From the NCBI RefSeq assembly GCF_000613125.1, contig NZ_HG964497.1:4303127-4367126 (forward strand): 64,000 bases of DNA. The letters are read 5' to 3'. The notes below the pieces were generated by a model that saw nothing but the letters and a program-made list of their open reading frames with translations, did no database searches and was not told the DNA's origin. Shown in pieces: positions 1-8,877 of this stretch. Positions within the stretch are counted from its first letter, which is position 1; every line of letters begins with the position of its first letter. Position numbers and translations under genes: made by a program. This stretch comes from Bacillus sp. EB01. GTDB lineage: Bacteria; Bacillota; Bacilli; Bacillales; Cytobacillaceae.

Positions 1-36
1 CGTTGAACGATGACTTTTTGGGACAGCTTTTTCTGT
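1..36 (+). terminator. partial intrinsic terminator cut by window edge
   Basis: The window opens in a loop followed by an arm ACTTTTTGGGACAGC and a T-rich run. The arm, and the loop sequence CGTTGAA before it, match the complete terminator after birA (55207-55258), whose left arm is visible. I infer that the left arm of this one lies upstream of the window, ending a + strand gene there. Confidence 0.5.
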
Positions 37-284
37 TTTTAATATTTAATAAATTTCTACAATTTCTCGTTCGTGTTGGGTTTCCCTCTGTTCTTCACGT
101 TCTTAACCTATTTTCTTGTTGTTTTTCAGTGTTTAGCGGCATTTAAAAAATTGTGGGCCCAGAAAAGCAGAGCCAGGTCCACAGTATTTTTGGACAGGCC
201 TCTTAAGGGCAGGCGATTGAAGTTATTGCGTTTGATTTGACAAAGTACCGGCAGCGGAAATGAAATTGTACTATTCACCTAACA
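37..284. other. intergenic, no gene seen
   Basis: The stretch between the edge terminator and the fer terminator is AT-rich and holds no credible coding frame. A weak dyad around 166-196 (GTCCA / TGGAC) is visible but has no clear role. Confidence 0.5.
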
Positions 285-322
285 AAAAAAGGCGCCCAAA
301 AGTATACTTTTGGGACAGCCTC
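285..322 (-). terminator. intrinsic terminator of fer
   Basis: Read on the - strand, an AGGC arm, the perfect 20-base palindrome CCCAAAAGTATACTTTTGGG, a GCCT arm and a T7 run follow the fer stop codon by about 25 bases. This is a strong rho-independent terminator. Confidence 0.85.
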
Positions 323-345
323 TTTATGTACGTTCAGATAAAGAT

Positions 346-609
<264 letters not shown>

Positions 610-816
610 TTAGTGTGAACAATTTATTTCTCCGCAAAACATTGGAAACGTATTCCGCATATCTATTGTAAAAAAGAATTCCAAACTTTTCAATAGAAAT
701 TATATTGATAATACTTCTCACTCCTGCATTCATTCGCTAATTTACCCTAATTTTAGACAACTAAAGCATACTTTTCATGGTAAAATGGAGATACAACAAA
801 TGTACAGGGGACAAAT

Positions 817-1896
817 ATGCGAAATTTGCAAGAAACACTTCAACTTTCCTTTTTAGAAGCCTTAATCTTGTATTGTCTTAAACAGTTAAATGGTGAGCGA
901 ACAATTTATTCTATATACCATATTCTTAATGGCAAAAAATCAGCCCAGACAATTCAGGATGTACATTTATTCAGATTAACTGAATTATTTAAGGCATACG
1001 ATCGATTGTCGAGGGATCAGCTCGATGCGATTATTGAAACACTCATATCCAAGGGTTATATTGAGAGCAATGATGACCTTCGTTTTTTTATTACCGATAA
1101 AGGGCTTGAACAGCTCCAGGAGACACTTTTGTTAACTCCCATTTCTCCATACTTGTCAGGGTTGAAGTACAACCAGGCGAGCCAGATGTTGTGGGCAAGA
1201 CTGACTCTCCTTGTTCAGGTATGTTCCCATATTTCAAATATGGATAACACGTATGTGCCAATTCAGAAAGGCAGACAAACACAGTTATGGGTAAAAGCAT
1301 TCCTCTCGAAAAGAAATAAATCAGAAAGAGGAAAAATACCTTATTTGTTGTTAAAGGAGTTTACTCGTCTTTTCGATGGCAAGAAAGATTTGAAGCCTGA
1401 AATACTGGTTCTACGACTAAGCGGTTATAAACATGCGGGGCTGACTTCTGAACAGGCGGCACATCAGCTTGGCATGGAAGATGTACATTATCATTTGGAA
1501 TTCCTGGGGATTCTCCATTTCATTTGCGAAATGGCCTTAACAAACAGCGAAGCATATCCTATTTTTTATGAATTGGTTCGCGAGAGCAGTAAAAGCAATG
1601 CATTAACCATTACATCACTCCAAACTTATAAACTTTTAAAGGAAGGTTACTCCCTAGAGGATATCGCCATGTTTCGCAATCTTAAGTTGAGTACTATTGA
1701 AGACCATATTGTTGAGATTGCATTGAATCGGGAGGATTTCTCAATTGAACCTTTTGTTAGTCCTGAGGAGCAAAAAAAGATTGCTGACATTGCTGCAAGA
1801 ACCTCTTCCAGACAGCTTCGCCACTTGCGGGAGCTATTAGCAGGAGTTTCATATTTTAAAATTCGGCTCGTATTGGCAAGGCTTGGTGATTATTAA
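817..1896 (+). CDS. ypbB: YpbB, helix-turn-helix protein next to RecQ
   Basis: A 359-residue protein of the YpbB family, always found just before recQ in bacilli; no biochemical function is established that I know of. The C-terminal part (about residues 266-303) has a helix-turn-helix look (LLKEGYSLEDIAMFRNLKLS), the domain annotated in this family and also fused to some RecQ proteins. AGGGGAC precedes the ATG. The stop and the recQ start share one base (TAATG), so the two are translationally coupled, which suggests a joint role in DNA repair or in RecQ control; that role is inference. Confidence 0.88.
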   Translation: MRNLQETLQLSFLEALILYCLKQLNGERTIYSIYHILNGKKSAQTIQDVHLFRLTELFKAYDRLSRDQLDAIIETLISKGYIESNDDLRFFITDKGLEQLQETLLLTPISPYLSGLKYNQASQMLWARLTLLVQVCSHISNMDNTYVPIQKGRQTQLWVKAFLSKRNKSERGKIPYLLLKEFTRLFDGKKDLKPEILVLRLSGYKHAGLTSEQAAHQLGMEDVHYHLEFLGILHFICEMALTNSEAYPIFYELVRESSKSNALTITSLQTYKLLKEGYSLEDIAMFRNLKLSTIEDHIVEIALNREDFSIEPFVSPEEQKKIADIAARTSSRQLRHLRELLAGVSYFKIRLVLARLGDY

Positions 1897-3395
1897 TGTT
1901 GAAACAGCAGCTTTATAAATATTTTGGATATTCGTCATTCAGGCCGGGCCAGGAGGAAGTGGTATCTTCTATCCTTGCAGGAAAAGATACACTTGCAATG
2001 CTGCCTACTGGAACAGGGAAATCGCTCTGTTTCCAGCTTCCTGGATATATCATGGATGGATCGGTCGTTATCATCTCCCCCTTGCTTTCCCTTATGCAGG
2101 ACCAGGTTGAACAAATGAGGAAAAGAGGGGAAAAACGAGTTATTGCGATTAATTCCTTTTTGTCTCCCATTGAAAAAAAAGAAGCACTAGCAAAGCTGCC
2201 ATACTATAAATTTATTTTTCTTTCACCGGAAATGCTTACACTGCCTTTTATCATTGACAGACTAAGGGAAGTCACTATTAGCCTCTTAGCAATAGATGAA
2301 GCCCATTGTATATCACAGTGGGGCTATGATTTCAGGCCGGATTATTTAAAGCTTGGAGATTTTCGCCAAAGGCTTGGTAATCCCTTGACTCTCGCTTTGA
2401 CAGCAACAGCAACCATTGATATAAGGGAAGACATTGTAAATAGGCTTGAAATGAATAATCCGGTGAGAATCGTTTCAAGTGTCGACCGTCCTAACATTTC
2501 ATTCCACATTGAGAAATTGGGAGATTACAGGGAAAAAGAAAGACGAATATTGGAGCTTGTAGGGACATTGAAACGACCAGGGATTATCTACTTTTCCAGT
2601 AAGAGGGCGGCTGAGCAAACCGCAGCAATGCTGAGAAGCAAAGGGTTTTCAAGAACCATGCCTTATCATGGCGGTATGGATCAGGAACAGCGCATCCTTA
2701 TTCAGCAGCAATTCCTGAACAGCCAGCTGGATATTATTTGTGCTACAAGCGCTTTTGGTATGGGAGTGGATAAAGAAGACATCCGTTTTGTGATTCATTA
2801 TCATATGCCAATGCAAATAGAATCATATTTACAGGAAATTGGCAGAGCAGGAAGGGATGGTGAACCATCTTTGGCAATATTGCTTTATGCTGAGGGGGAT
2901 GATTTCCTGCAATATAATCTGGCGGAAGGTGAATTGCCTTCGGGTGAACAGCTGGATGCATTTTTCTCTTATTTAAAAATGGGGGAATTGAAAAAGGACC
3001 AGAATGCCATTTTTGAACACGCGCGGGAAGCTGGGGGCCTAACTGACACCCAATGGCGCTGGCTTAAGGATGCTCTTGACAGCTTTGGAGGTGAAAACCT
3101 GCAAAAAGTTTTAGAAGAGTTGAAAAGCTATGTAGCAAACAGAAACAGGATTAAGGTGAATTATATTCATAAAATGAAGGGCATTATTGACCACGATGAG
3201 TGTATTCGAAACTACTTTCTGGACTACTTTCAGGAACCTTCCCTTGAAATTGGGCGGTATAATTGCTGTGACAAATGCGGGCTACAGTTAACAGATTTTA
3301 TGGGTGAAATAATTGCAGAGAAAAAGGCAGAAATAAATATGGACTGGAAAAAGCATTTATCCTTTTTACTTCTGGGTGAAGTTAATGAAAAATAA
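1896..3395 (+). CDS. recQ: ATP-dependent DNA helicase RecQ (short form)
   Basis: A superfamily 2 3'-5' DNA helicase for recombination and fork repair. The Walker A motif PTGTGKS is at about residues 37-43, the DEAH box at 134-137 followed by CISQWGYDFRPDY, and the arginine-finger motif EIGRAGRDG lies in the second RecA domain. A Cys-containing zinc-binding segment (CCDKCG) lies close to the C terminus. At 499 residues it lacks the HRDC domain of E. coli RecQ, as does the B. subtilis paralogue in this location (YpbC). It overlaps ypbB by one base and the downstream protease gene by a few codons, within one operon. Confidence 0.95.
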   Translation: MLKQQLYKYFGYSSFRPGQEEVVSSILAGKDTLAMLPTGTGKSLCFQLPGYIMDGSVVIISPLLSLMQDQVEQMRKRGEKRVIAINSFLSPIEKKEALAKLPYYKFIFLSPEMLTLPFIIDRLREVTISLLAIDEAHCISQWGYDFRPDYLKLGDFRQRLGNPLTLALTATATIDIREDIVNRLEMNNPVRIVSSVDRPNISFHIEKLGDYREKERRILELVGTLKRPGIIYFSSKRAAEQTAAMLRSKGFSRTMPYHGGMDQEQRILIQQQFLNSQLDIICATSAFGMGVDKEDIRFVIHYHMPMQIESYLQEIGRAGRDGEPSLAILLYAEGDDFLQYNLAEGELPSGEQLDAFFSYLKMGELKKDQNAIFEHAREAGGLTDTQWRWLKDALDSFGGENLQKVLEELKSYVANRNRIKVNYIHKMKGIIDHDECIRNYFLDYFQEPSLEIGRYNCCDKCGLQLTDFMGEIIAEKKAEINMDWKKHLSFLLLGEVNEK

Positions 3396-3975
3396 ACAAG
3401 CAGAACTTATTGGGCAACTATCGGACAGAGAATTGCTTTTTCATTTATATGCTACACAGCTATTTTTATTGATTATATCGTTTGTATTAGGTCTATTCCT
3501 TTTTGAAAATGGCTTCTTTTTGGATTTGGCACAATGGAATGATCTGGCTATATGGACAATAGGAATACCAGCAGGGCTTGCGGTCGTTCTAGTGGACTTG
3601 ATTCTAATGAAAGTATTGCCCCCATCCTATTATAATGACGGTGGTTTAAATGAAAGGATATTTCGTTCAAGAAATACCCTTCATATCGCCCTGATTGCTG
3701 CAATTGTCGCAATTAGCGAAGAAATTCTTTTCAGAGGAATTATCCAGGAGAAAACAGGGCTAATCATTGCGAGTATCATTTTTGCCCTAATCCATTATCG
3801 GTATTTATTTAATTGGTTTTTATTTGTCAATATTGTTGCGCTAAGCTTTTTTATTGGAGCTATCTATAGCTGGACAGATAATTTGGCAGTAACTATTGTG
3901 ATGCACTTTACAATTGATTTTCTTTTAGGGATGGCTATTAAGCTGAAAAATAAGAATGGAGGCGGGAATGGATGA
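3385..3975 (+). CDS. ypbD: CPBP-family intramembrane metalloprotease (YpbD-like)
   Basis: A polytopic membrane protein of the CPBP (CAAX protease/bacteriocin-processing) family. The three family motifs are visible: EEILFRG (from about residue 112), FALIH (FxxxH) and MHFTID near the C terminus. The substrate is unknown. A GTG nine bases earlier (3376) would also be in frame, but the ATG at 3385 has GGGTGAAG at the right distance, so I chose it. It overlaps the end of recQ and runs into the LysM gene by an ATGA overlap, so all four genes (ypbB to ypbE) form one operon. Confidence 0.88.
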   Translation: MKNKQAELIGQLSDRELLFHLYATQLFLLIISFVLGLFLFENGFFLDLAQWNDLAIWTIGIPAGLAVVLVDLILMKVLPPSYYNDGGLNERIFRSRNTLHIALIAAIVAISEEILFRGIIQEKTGLIIASIIFALIHYRYLFNWFLFVNIVALSFFIGAIYSWTDNLAVTIVMHFTIDFLLGMAIKLKNKNGGGNG

Positions 3976-4721
3976 ACAAGGAAGATCCATATAGGGAACG
4001 GGCAGAAAAAAACCGAAAGCGAATCTCAAGATCCGAACCGGATCCAAATAATGTGTCTTCAATGCCTTCCAGGTCAAAAGTCCACCAAGATAAAAAGAAA
4101 AAAACTGTATTTAAATTAAAGTATCCGATTATTCGGTTACTTGTTCTTTTCTTCATCCTTTTACCTATCACCGTTATTACCGTGATATCATACATGGATG
4201 AGAATCAGGCCGAGCAAACTCTAAAGACTGGCTATGATATGGTAAGCCTTGAAGAAAGGGAAAATGAAGTTTCCATCGAGAATAAAGAAAATACAGAAGA
4301 AGTCCAGTCACCTGCAGCTTCTGATGGCGCGGATGAAGAAGCAACTTCAACCATGTCCCCAGCTTCACCAGCAGGACAGCAAGTTTCGGAGGGGAAAGAC
4401 AAAGGAACTTTGTCTCCTGAAAATTCTAATGCGGACACACCGCAACAGGTCGCCTCTTCTAATCCTGCACCTAAAGCTGAAAATCAGAGTGCTGACAATA
4501 GCCAGTCAAATGACGATTCAAGCAATGAAGAGACTGAAAATGGAAAACCTGAAAGTGAACAGAAAGTCCTTTACCATACTGTAAAGCCAGGTGAAACGTT
4601 ATTCAGAATTGCAATGACATACTATAAAAGCCAATCCGGGATAGAGATAATTCGAAATGCCAATGGAATAATAGAAAATGAAATACAGACAGGACAAACC
4701 TTGAAAATTCCTGTTAATTAG
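3972..4721 (+). CDS. ypbE: YpbE, membrane-anchored LysM protein
   Basis: A 249-residue single-pass protein. A charged cytoplasmic N terminus (about 50 residues) is followed by one hydrophobic segment (about residues 51-71), a low-complexity Glu/Ser/Pro/Ala-rich extracytoplasmic linker (about 75-195), and a C-terminal LysM domain starting YHTVKPGETLFRIA that should bind peptidoglycan. The type II topology suggests a wall-contacting anchor or sensor; no enzyme domain is present. It starts in an ATGA overlap with the protease gene and is the last gene of the operon, followed at once by a terminator. Confidence 0.9.
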   Translation: MNKEDPYRERAEKNRKRISRSEPDPNNVSSMPSRSKVHQDKKKKTVFKLKYPIIRLLVLFFILLPITVITVISYMDENQAEQTLKTGYDMVSLEERENEVSIENKENTEEVQSPAASDGADEEATSTMSPASPAGQQVSEGKDKGTLSPENSNADTPQQVASSNPAPKAENQSADNSQSNDDSSNEETENGKPESEQKVLYHTVKPGETLFRIAMTYYKSQSGIEIIRNANGIIENEIQTGQTLKIPVN

Positions 4722-4748
4722 ACGGCCCCCACTTAAGGCCGTTTTTTT
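4722..4748 (+). terminator. intrinsic terminator after ypbE
   Basis: ACGGC / GCCGT arms with a short loop and a T7 run directly after the ypbE stop. Confidence 0.85.
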
Positions 4749-4914
4749 ATGCCGCCTTTGTCTTCCCAAATGGAAACAAAGTTTTGGACGGGGTTCATTC
4801 ATAGATGCTTTCCTGACCTTTTTAATATCCATTCTTCATAAATAAGTGGACAGGTTCATACATTTCTATAAGATGTCCAGCTTCTTAATGATTGGATTGG
4901 GGGAACACTCAGGT

Positions 4915-5373
4915 ATGGAAAAACAAATCAGCATGCTTGATAACCGTACTGACAAAGCAACAAAAGAGATGCTCAATAATGTGGTAAAAAGAAAAAAGAA
5001 ATTTGACGAAGCGAAGTTAAAACATTATGCATCGATTACCGCACTCCTTGGAGTAACCGCGATGTATTTGGCCTATCTATATTTTTCAATTGTTGTTCCT
5101 TACTCGTATTCGTTTTACGCCATGTTTTCCTCATTTGTCGGCAATAGCTTAAACTTTTTCTTTTTTGTCCTTACAGGGTCACTTTATGGACTGATGATTC
5201 TCCTGAAACAGCAAAGTGATAAAAAAGAAAAGGAATACCACGAACTTAGATGCGAGATAGTGGATCGCAGTAAAGACTTATGGAAGAAGGAAGAAGAATG
5301 GAAATCAAGACATATTGTCTTTGATATGATGAAAAAGGAATATGATATAAATCTTTATCATGAAAAAAAATAA
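4915..5373 (+). CDS. ypbF: YpbF, DUF2663 membrane protein
   Basis: A 152-residue protein resembling YpbF (DUF2663) by position and make-up: a charged N terminus, two hydrophobic segments (about residues 38-58 and 70-95) and a charged helical C-terminal tail rich in Lys and Glu. Function is unknown. An in-frame ATG at 4846 would add 23 residues with no ribosome binding site and an unlike composition; the ATG at 4915 has GGGGGA about 10 bases upstream and gives the usual family length, so I start there. It is a single-gene unit with its own terminator. Confidence 0.82.
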   Translation: MEKQISMLDNRTDKATKEMLNNVVKRKKKFDEAKLKHYASITALLGVTAMYLAYLYFSIVVPYSYSFYAMFSSFVGNSLNFFFFVLTGSLYGLMILLKQQSDKKEKEYHELRCEIVDRSKDLWKKEEEWKSRHIVFDMMKKEYDINLYHEKK

Positions 5374-5437
5374 AGATACCAGTTTTTAAACTCAAACAGA
5401 ATATACTGATCTTATTTTTTTATAATCATATTGGGCC

Positions 5438-5467
5438 AGGGAAGCTCCTTAGGAAGCTTCCCTTTAT
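5438..5467 (+). terminator. intrinsic terminator after ypbF
   Basis: AGGGAAGC / GCTTCCCT perfect arms with an eight-base loop region and a short T-rich tail. Confidence 0.8.
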
Positions 5468-5519
5468 TGTACCTTGATTTAGATAAAGAGTTATAGAATA
5501 TAATTTTCTTAACGGAATG

Positions 5520-5835
5520 GATTAAATCGGAAGGAGCGGAGACTCTTCTGGGAAGCTTATTCAACTTTAACGGGAGAAAACGCCAGCGAACCTCTATTGA
5601 CGACCGGAAGCCCTATTTCTAAGGCAACAGGGTAGTCAAGAACCTCTATTGACGACCGTGCCTCCTCTTTCTTAACCTGCAGAGTCGTTAAGTACCTTTA
5701 TTGACGACCGGACTCTCCATTTCTTAACCGGGAGGGGCGTCATGGACCAGCGAGACTTCCCCAGTCGCTTGCTCCGAGGAGTATGAATGCGTAAGCGCCT
5801 TAGTTTGACCGTGAAATTCTCCTCGAGTATTCTTA
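5520..5835. repeat. family A intergenic repeat copy carrying an inserted tandem array
   Basis: The flanks (GGAAGGAGCGGAGACT, then TTATTCAACTTTAACGGGAG on the left; CAGCGAGACTTCCCCAG and GCTCCGAGGAG on the right) match the family A core seen intact at 11393-11580. Between GGGAGAAAA and the GAGAC segment, where the intact core has only a few bases, this copy holds the 52-bp array. Outer inverted ends are not recognisable here. No coding potential is seen in 5468-5967. Confidence 0.65.
5588..5743. repeat. three-unit 52-bp tandem repeat
   Basis: Three units start at 5588, 5640 and 5692, each exactly 52 bases. The first 19 bases are identical in units 1 and 2 (GAACCTCTATTGACGACCG) and differ at two positions in unit 3. 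The remaining 33 bases diverge but keep a central TTTCTTAACC-like block and a G-rich end. The seven bases CCAGCGA occur at both sides of the array (5583-5589 and 5747-5753). Confidence 0.9.
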
Positions 5836-5967
5836 ATAACATTTATGTGCGTGTACTTTCTGCAGTTAACATAGCCTAGGATAAAAATATTCTGATAAAT
5901 GAAAAGGATTTGAAGGCGATTATGTTGAAATAGTAAGTGAACGATTTAAAATGTTGAGGTGATGGTA

Positions 5968-6603
5968 ATGTTTGTAAAAAGCATCATGATTCCTAAATAT
6001 AATTGCCATGTTGTCCAGGGAAATGAAAAAGTTCGTAAGGCGCTGGAATGCCTTGAAAAACATCAAATCGATGGTGTTCCTGTCTTAAGGGGCGACGAAT
6101 ATGAAGGGGTTATTACACTTCATCGGATTTATGAACAATATTTCCAATCTGGTCAATCAAAAGAGGATTTTCTTGATGAAACTGTCATTTCAGATATCGC
6201 AACCCATCAGGAAGCGTATTTGGATGGCGGCGAGATTTTTGAAAATACATTAATGGAATTGAGGAACTTCCCACTTTTGTCAGTTGTCGATAGTAAAAGA
6301 AACTTTCTTGGCGTCGTAACCAGATATGATGTTTTAAATCAGTTCCAAAGCGCTTTTGGGATGAATAGGCCTGGTGTCCGGATTGCCTTTACTTCTGTTG
6401 AAACTGAAGGAAGGATTGCCCGTCTTGCGGAAATTGCCCACCAGTTCCATGAACATATTATTTCACTCGTAACCTTTGATGAAACTGATAAATTGGTCAG
6501 AAGGATTGTGCTAAAGGTTGAGCGAAATGAGAATATTGATAAATTTGTTAAAAAGCTGGAGTCACACGGATTTCGAATTCTGAACATACATGAAGATGTA
6601 TAA
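5968..6603 (+). CDS. CBS-CBS-ACT regulatory protein (AcuB-like architecture)
   Basis: A 211-residue cytoplasmic protein with a tandem CBS pair (roughly residues 1-55 and 70-130; the second ends FLGVVTRYDVLNQF) and a C-terminal ACT-like region (about 138-205, starting RIAFTSVETEGRIARLAEI). This is the AcuB layout; such proteins bind adenine nucleotides, and some Listeria CBS proteins bind cyclic di-AMP. The ligand here cannot be told from sequence. GAGGTGATG precedes the ATG at 5968; an upstream in-frame GTG (5959) overlaps that site and is rejected. Confidence 0.75.
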   Translation: MFVKSIMIPKYNCHVVQGNEKVRKALECLEKHQIDGVPVLRGDEYEGVITLHRIYEQYFQSGQSKEDFLDETVISDIATHQEAYLDGGEIFENTLMELRNFPLLSVVDSKRNFLGVVTRYDVLNQFQSAFGMNRPGVRIAFTSVETEGRIARLAEIAHQFHEHIISLVTFDETDKLVRRIVLKVERNENIDKFVKKLESHGFRILNIHEDV

Positions 6604-6637
6604 ACATTTTGAGTAAAATAAATAGCAAGTAGTTAAC

Positions 6638-6667
6638 ATCCCCTCATATATAGTTATATGGGGGGAT
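6638..6667 (+). promoter_or_regulatory. hairpin covering the ribosome binding site of the next gene
   Basis: ATCCCCTCATATA and TATATGGGGGGAT form a 13-bp stem (one G-T pair) with a four-base loop. The G-run in the right arm is the only ribosome binding site for the gene starting at 6674. Only three T follow, so it is a poor terminator. Confidence 0.6.
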
Positions 6668-6673
6668 TTAACT

Positions 6674-7027
6674 GTGCATATTATTGTTCTTATGCTTGCC
6701 ATGTTCGTGTGCGGCTACTTATTCAGTGAATGGATGGAAATAACCAGCCCTTTTTCACTCCATAGTTTTTTGCTCGGATTGGTTTTGAATCCACTCGGCT
6801 TTTTTGCTGCTGCATTAGTTTACTTTTCCGGTGTAGGAATCAATGGTTACCTGATACGTTTATATTCGGAAACGCCAAAGCGCCGTAATTTTAAAAAGCT
6901 GTCAGCTTTATTGGTTTGTCTTGGCTCGGTGTTCATATTTGTTTACCTTTACCAAATTTCACCGGTACATACGCTTGTATTCTTCGGCTCCAGCCTGATT
7001 TATGGTATCATTTCGATATACTTGTGA
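6674..7027 (+). CDS. small integral membrane protein, unknown
   Basis: A 117-residue very hydrophobic protein with about four predicted membrane segments (about residues 1-17, 30-52, 70-90 and 97-116) and no soluble domain. I do not recognise the family. The GTG start is preceded by GGGGGG, which is inside a stable hairpin. It ends just before the metallophosphoesterase gene (about 14 bases), so the two are likely co-transcribed. Confidence 0.65.
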   Translation: MHIIVLMLAMFVCGYLFSEWMEITSPFSLHSFLLGLVLNPLGFFAAALVYFSGVGINGYLIRLYSETPKRRNFKKLSALLVCLGSVFIFVYLYQISPVHTLVFFGSSLIYGIISIYL

Positions 7028-7041
7028 AGGGTGCTGAAGAA

Positions 7042-7812
7042 ATGGGCTTTTATTTTTTGATGGGCATAGTTGCTCTAGGTGCCTTGCTGTTAATCTATAT
7101 GCTATATCTTGCTTTTGAAAATAACCTAAAAGAGCAAGAGCTTTTGTTTTCCGACTTCCCAGAAACATTTGGCTCGCTGAAGTTGTTTTTCATTTCTGAT
7201 ATTCATAAAAGAATCGTTTCGGATACATTGATATCCTCCGTTAAAGGAAAGGCGGATCTAGTAATCATAGGTGGAGATATCAGAGAAAAAGGAGTGCCTC
7301 TTGGAAATGTAGAAGCAAATATCCTGAAATTGAAATCGATAGCGCCCGTATTCTTTGTATGGGGCAATAATGATTACGAAGGTGAATACCGCGCCTTGGA
7401 TCATTTGCTGCTCAGCCATGGAGTGAAAATTCTTGATAATACTGCAACTTCCTTTGAATCGGGAGCAGGGGATAGAGTAGTCCTTCTGGGGGTAGATGAT
7501 CTGGGTTTAAACAAAGACCGCTTGGATCTTGCGTTATTTGATGCTGGTGAAGGAGGATTTAGGATTTTGGTGAGCCACAATCCTAAAATTATCCAAAAAA
7601 TAGAACCAGAACATAACATTTCTTTAGTGTTAAGCGGACATACCCATGGCGGCCAGATAAGGTTTGCGGGAATCGGTCCGTATAAAAAGGGAAGAATCGA
7701 AAAAGCAGGCAATGTAACATTGCTAACCAGCAACGGATATGGTACGACCATGCTGCCTCTAAGGCTTGGCGCTAAATCGGAATGCCACTTGCTGACCATC
7801 CGGAAAGGCTGA
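7042..7812 (+). CDS. ypbG: membrane-anchored metallophosphoesterase YpbG
   Basis: A 256-residue calcineurin-like phosphoesterase. After an N-terminal membrane helix (about residues 3-24) come the two-metal motifs: SDIH, GGDIREKG, WGNNDYEG (GNND) and SGHTHGGQI near the C terminus. The natural substrate is unknown; related membrane enzymes hydrolyse phospholipid or nucleotide phosphoesters. An in-frame ATG at 6916 lies deep in the preceding gene and is rejected; ATG at 7042 with AAGGGTG upstream gives the length of B. subtilis YpbG. Confidence 0.88.
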   Translation: MGFYFLMGIVALGALLLIYMLYLAFENNLKEQELLFSDFPETFGSLKLFFISDIHKRIVSDTLISSVKGKADLVIIGGDIREKGVPLGNVEANILKLKSIAPVFFVWGNNDYEGEYRALDHLLLSHGVKILDNTATSFESGAGDRVVLLGVDDLGLNKDRLDLALFDAGEGGFRILVSHNPKIIQKIEPEHNISLVLSGHTHGGQIRFAGIGPYKKGRIEKAGNVTLLTSNGYGTTMLPLRLGAKSECHLLTIRKG

Positions 7813-7931
7813 CCTGTTTGTGCATACAAGCCGAAAGTTAAAAAGCATATAGGGGTGAATAGACAATTCACCAACCCGGCGCAATGACATAAACTATTGA
7901 AAAGAGTGAGTCATGGCAGGGGGCTTAAGGC

Positions 7932-8510
7932 ATGCGTCTCGAAAGATTGACAGAGAATAAAATTAAGATATTTATAACTTCCGATGACCTTTTTGACAGG
8001 GGGTTGTCCAAAGAGGATATTGTAAAGGATTCACTCAAATGGAGGCAGCTCTTTACTGATATGCTTGAAGAAGCCAGCGACACGCTCGATGTAGATATAC
8101 AGGGCGCGGTCGCAGTTGAAGTCTTTTCACTCAAGGCGCAAGGGATGGTCATGATAATCACCGTTACAGACCATGAGGAAGAGGATGAACTTCTTTATGA
8201 CGGCTTTATTGAAATGCAAGTAACGGTTGAAGGTATTGAAAAACTGTTGTTTAAATTTGAGTCCATTGAGGATGTTATTCAGCTTGTTAAACGCCTTTCT
8301 TTTTTAGGAACCAAAGGGGGAAGCCTCTATTCTTTAAACGGCCACTATTATCTCCTTTTCGATGCCACCCCTGATGATGCCGAGCGTAATGCTTCGATAA
8401 TGGCTGAATATGGGCATGCGTCAATACTTAGTCTGATATATCTTGAGGAATATGGAAAAACAATTATGAAGGATTGCGCTGTAGAAACACTCCTTCAATA
8501 CTTTTCATAG
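7932..8510 (+). CDS. mecB: MecA paralogue YpbH (adaptor for ClpC)
   Basis: A 192-residue adaptor that in B. subtilis (YpbH/MecB) binds ClpC and delivers substrates to ClpCP. The N-terminal substrate-binding domain begins MRLERLTENKIKIFITSDDL, the hallmark MecA start, followed by an acidic linker and a C-terminal ClpC-binding domain (about residues 105-190). The length matches YpbH rather than the longer MecA linker form. AGGGGG precedes the ATG. It is a single-gene unit with a terminator behind it. Confidence 0.92.
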   Translation: MRLERLTENKIKIFITSDDLFDRGLSKEDIVKDSLKWRQLFTDMLEEASDTLDVDIQGAVAVEVFSLKAQGMVMIITVTDHEEEDELLYDGFIEMQVTVEGIEKLLFKFESIEDVIQLVKRLSFLGTKGGSLYSLNGHYYLLFDATPDDAERNASIMAEYGHASILSLIYLEEYGKTIMKDCAVETLLQYFS

Positions 8511-8547
8511 GCGGACTGACCGATCATTCGGCAGCCGCTGTTTTTTT
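8511..8547 (+). terminator. intrinsic terminator after ypbH
   Basis: GCGG-CTG-CCGA / TCGG-CAG-CCGC stem broken by two single bulges, loop TCAT, then T7. Confidence 0.9.
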
Positions 8548-8797
8548 GTATGTATACATAGTTTTAGGTGGTATAGGAAGTGTTTTTTAAAAAAAAATTT
8601 AGTTGAGTGAAGCGACTTGTAAAAGGCAATATCTGCAGTTCCTGCAAGGTCTCCCTTTGTGTCACTGCAATAACTATTCCGAAACGTCCCTTTGTGGAAC
8701 TGAAATGGAACTGAGTTGATAAAATGGGCTATTCCTCTAATCAATGACAACGCTTGCAAATAAATGCGTGAATAGACTGAATTGAAATTTTTTATCT
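8548..8797. other. intergenic, degraded repeat fragments
   Basis: No credible gene. Short blocks (CCTTTGTGTCACTGC near 8653 and CCCTTTGTGGAACTG near 8690) recur in other gaps, at 31911 and 56211, so I read this as decayed pieces of the dispersed repeat families. Confidence 0.45.
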
Positions 8798-8825
8798 TTG
8801 CTTTAACTTTTTAAAAGTGTATACT
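8798..8825 (+). promoter_or_regulatory. sigma-A type promoter of the glutamate dehydrogenase gene
   Basis: TTGCTT, 16-base spacer, TATACT, about 50 bases ahead of the start codon. Confidence 0.6.
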
Positions 8826-8877
8826 AGTCTCTGAAAGCCACGAACTTTCGAGCAGTGATATCTTAGGAGGTTTATAA

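Noticed and set aside
5588-5743. CRISPR-like spacing of a 19-base repeat
   Set aside because: The 33-base intervals are themselves related to each other, there are only three units, and no cas gene is present.
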